32,347 nucleotides of DNA. Origin: SZUA-252 sp035716005. GTDB lineage: Bacteria; Eisenbacteria; RBG-16-71-46; SZUA-252. This document shows positions 32,009 to 32,347 of the stretch, one piece after another (within the stretch, counting starts at the first letter, position 1; every line of letters starts with the position of its first letter). The translations under genes were made by a program, and so were the position numbers. The stretch lies in contig DASTKG010000121.1 in NCBI GenBank assembly GCA_035716005.1, positions 1-32,347 of the forward strand. Direction: 5' to 3'. Below the pieces are notes generated by a model. That model was not told where the DNA came from, searched no databases, and was given only the letters and a program-made list of their open reading frames with translations.

Positions 32009-32347
32009 CTACTGAACTCCGCCCGCGGCCGCGGCCATCGACGCCTTCGGATTCATGAGACGGATCGTGTTGTCCCCCGACTTCTTCTCCTCGGCGTTCT
32101 TCACGATGAAATCCTTCACCTGCGCCACCGACAGCTTCGGGTTCACCGCCCAGAGTTTGGCCGCCAGGTTCGTGACGTTCGGAGCCGACATGCTCGTGCC
32201 GCTCAGCTTCATCCGGTCGCCGCCGGGAACGTAGCTGTCGACTTCGAAGCCGTTCGAGTAGACGTCGACGTTGCCGAAGCTCGTGAAGGAGGTCTGCTCG
32301 CCGGCCTGGTCCACGGCGCCGGCCACCACGATGTTCGGAAGCTTGAA
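32009..32347 (-). CDS. Subtilisin-like serine protease (S8), C-terminal part, cut by window edge
   Basis: The last 112 residues of a peptidase S8 protein; the 5' part lies beyond the right edge. The catalytic Ser is visible in KLSGTSMSAPNVTNLAAKLW, the classical GTSMSAP motif. FKLPNIVVAGA and TSFTSFGNVDVYSNG match the strands before the active site. The C-terminus NPKLSVAQVKDFIVKNA is the usual last helix and there is no large additional C-terminal domain. The Asp and His of the triad cannot be checked here. Most such enzymes are secreted. Confidence 0.88.
   Translation of the reverse strand, partial: FKLPNIVVAGAVDQAGEQTSFTSFGNVDVYSNGFEVDSYVPGGDRMKLSGTSMSAPNVTNLAAKLWAVNPKLSVAQVKDFIVKNAEEKKSGDNTIRLMNPKASMAAAAGGVQ

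Overview
The window is a dense, GC-rich (about two-thirds G+C by eye) bacterial chromosome segment with no rRNA, tRNA, CRISPR array or recognisable mobile element. Housekeeping genes sit beside a little-described membrane/ATPase cluster and a eukaryote-like signalling region. The gene mix (split gcvPA/gcvPB, HU followed by a 31-residue KR-rich protein, soluble Ser/Thr kinase with FlgO/TolB-like and TPR regions, FHA-GAF-SpoIIE phosphatase, FadN-like fusion) suggests an uncultured lineage near Candidatus Eisenbacteria / Krumholzibacteriota / Gemmatimonadota. That placement is inference from gene content; no phylogenetic marker settles it.

Layout. Positions 109-21578 are all on the minus strand, so transcription runs right to left. 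From the right: uvrA; an eight-gene unit gcvT-gcvH-gcvPA-gcvPB-(PH-like membrane protein)-(105 aa)-glmL-(376 aa barrel-sandwich/KOW-like protein), most members joined by 1-14 base start/stop overlaps; a separately promoted unit of an FN3/membrane protein and three further membrane proteins, running on into a LipM/LplA-type lipoyl-transfer gene and gpmI; a stand-alone structured RNA with its own promoter-like region and terminator (candidate 6S-like RNA); sppA; hup with the 31-aa basic protein; rnr; and a PilZ gene. Positions 21792-25115 carry a two-gene plus-strand unit: an atypical thiolase and a 3-hydroxyacyl-CoA dehydrogenase/enoyl-CoA hydratase fusion. The kinase (25158-27386) and a LonB-type protease (27489-29912) are on minus, the FHA-GAF-SpoIIE phosphatase (30282-31910) is on plus, and a subtilisin-like protease enters from the right edge on minus.

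How it fits together. GcvT, H, PA and PB form the glycine cleavage system, whose H protein needs a lipoyl group on Lys63; the LipM/LplA-type protein about 10 kb downstream in the same direction could supply it. The most interesting part is 7067-13784: an orphan GlmL-type ATPase with no glutamate mutase genes nearby, a barrel-sandwich/KOW-like partner, two small proteins and four membrane proteins, tightly packed and translationally coupled. This looks like an undescribed envelope-associated machine co-expressed with glycine cleavage. The other notable item is the RNA at about 4238-4548.
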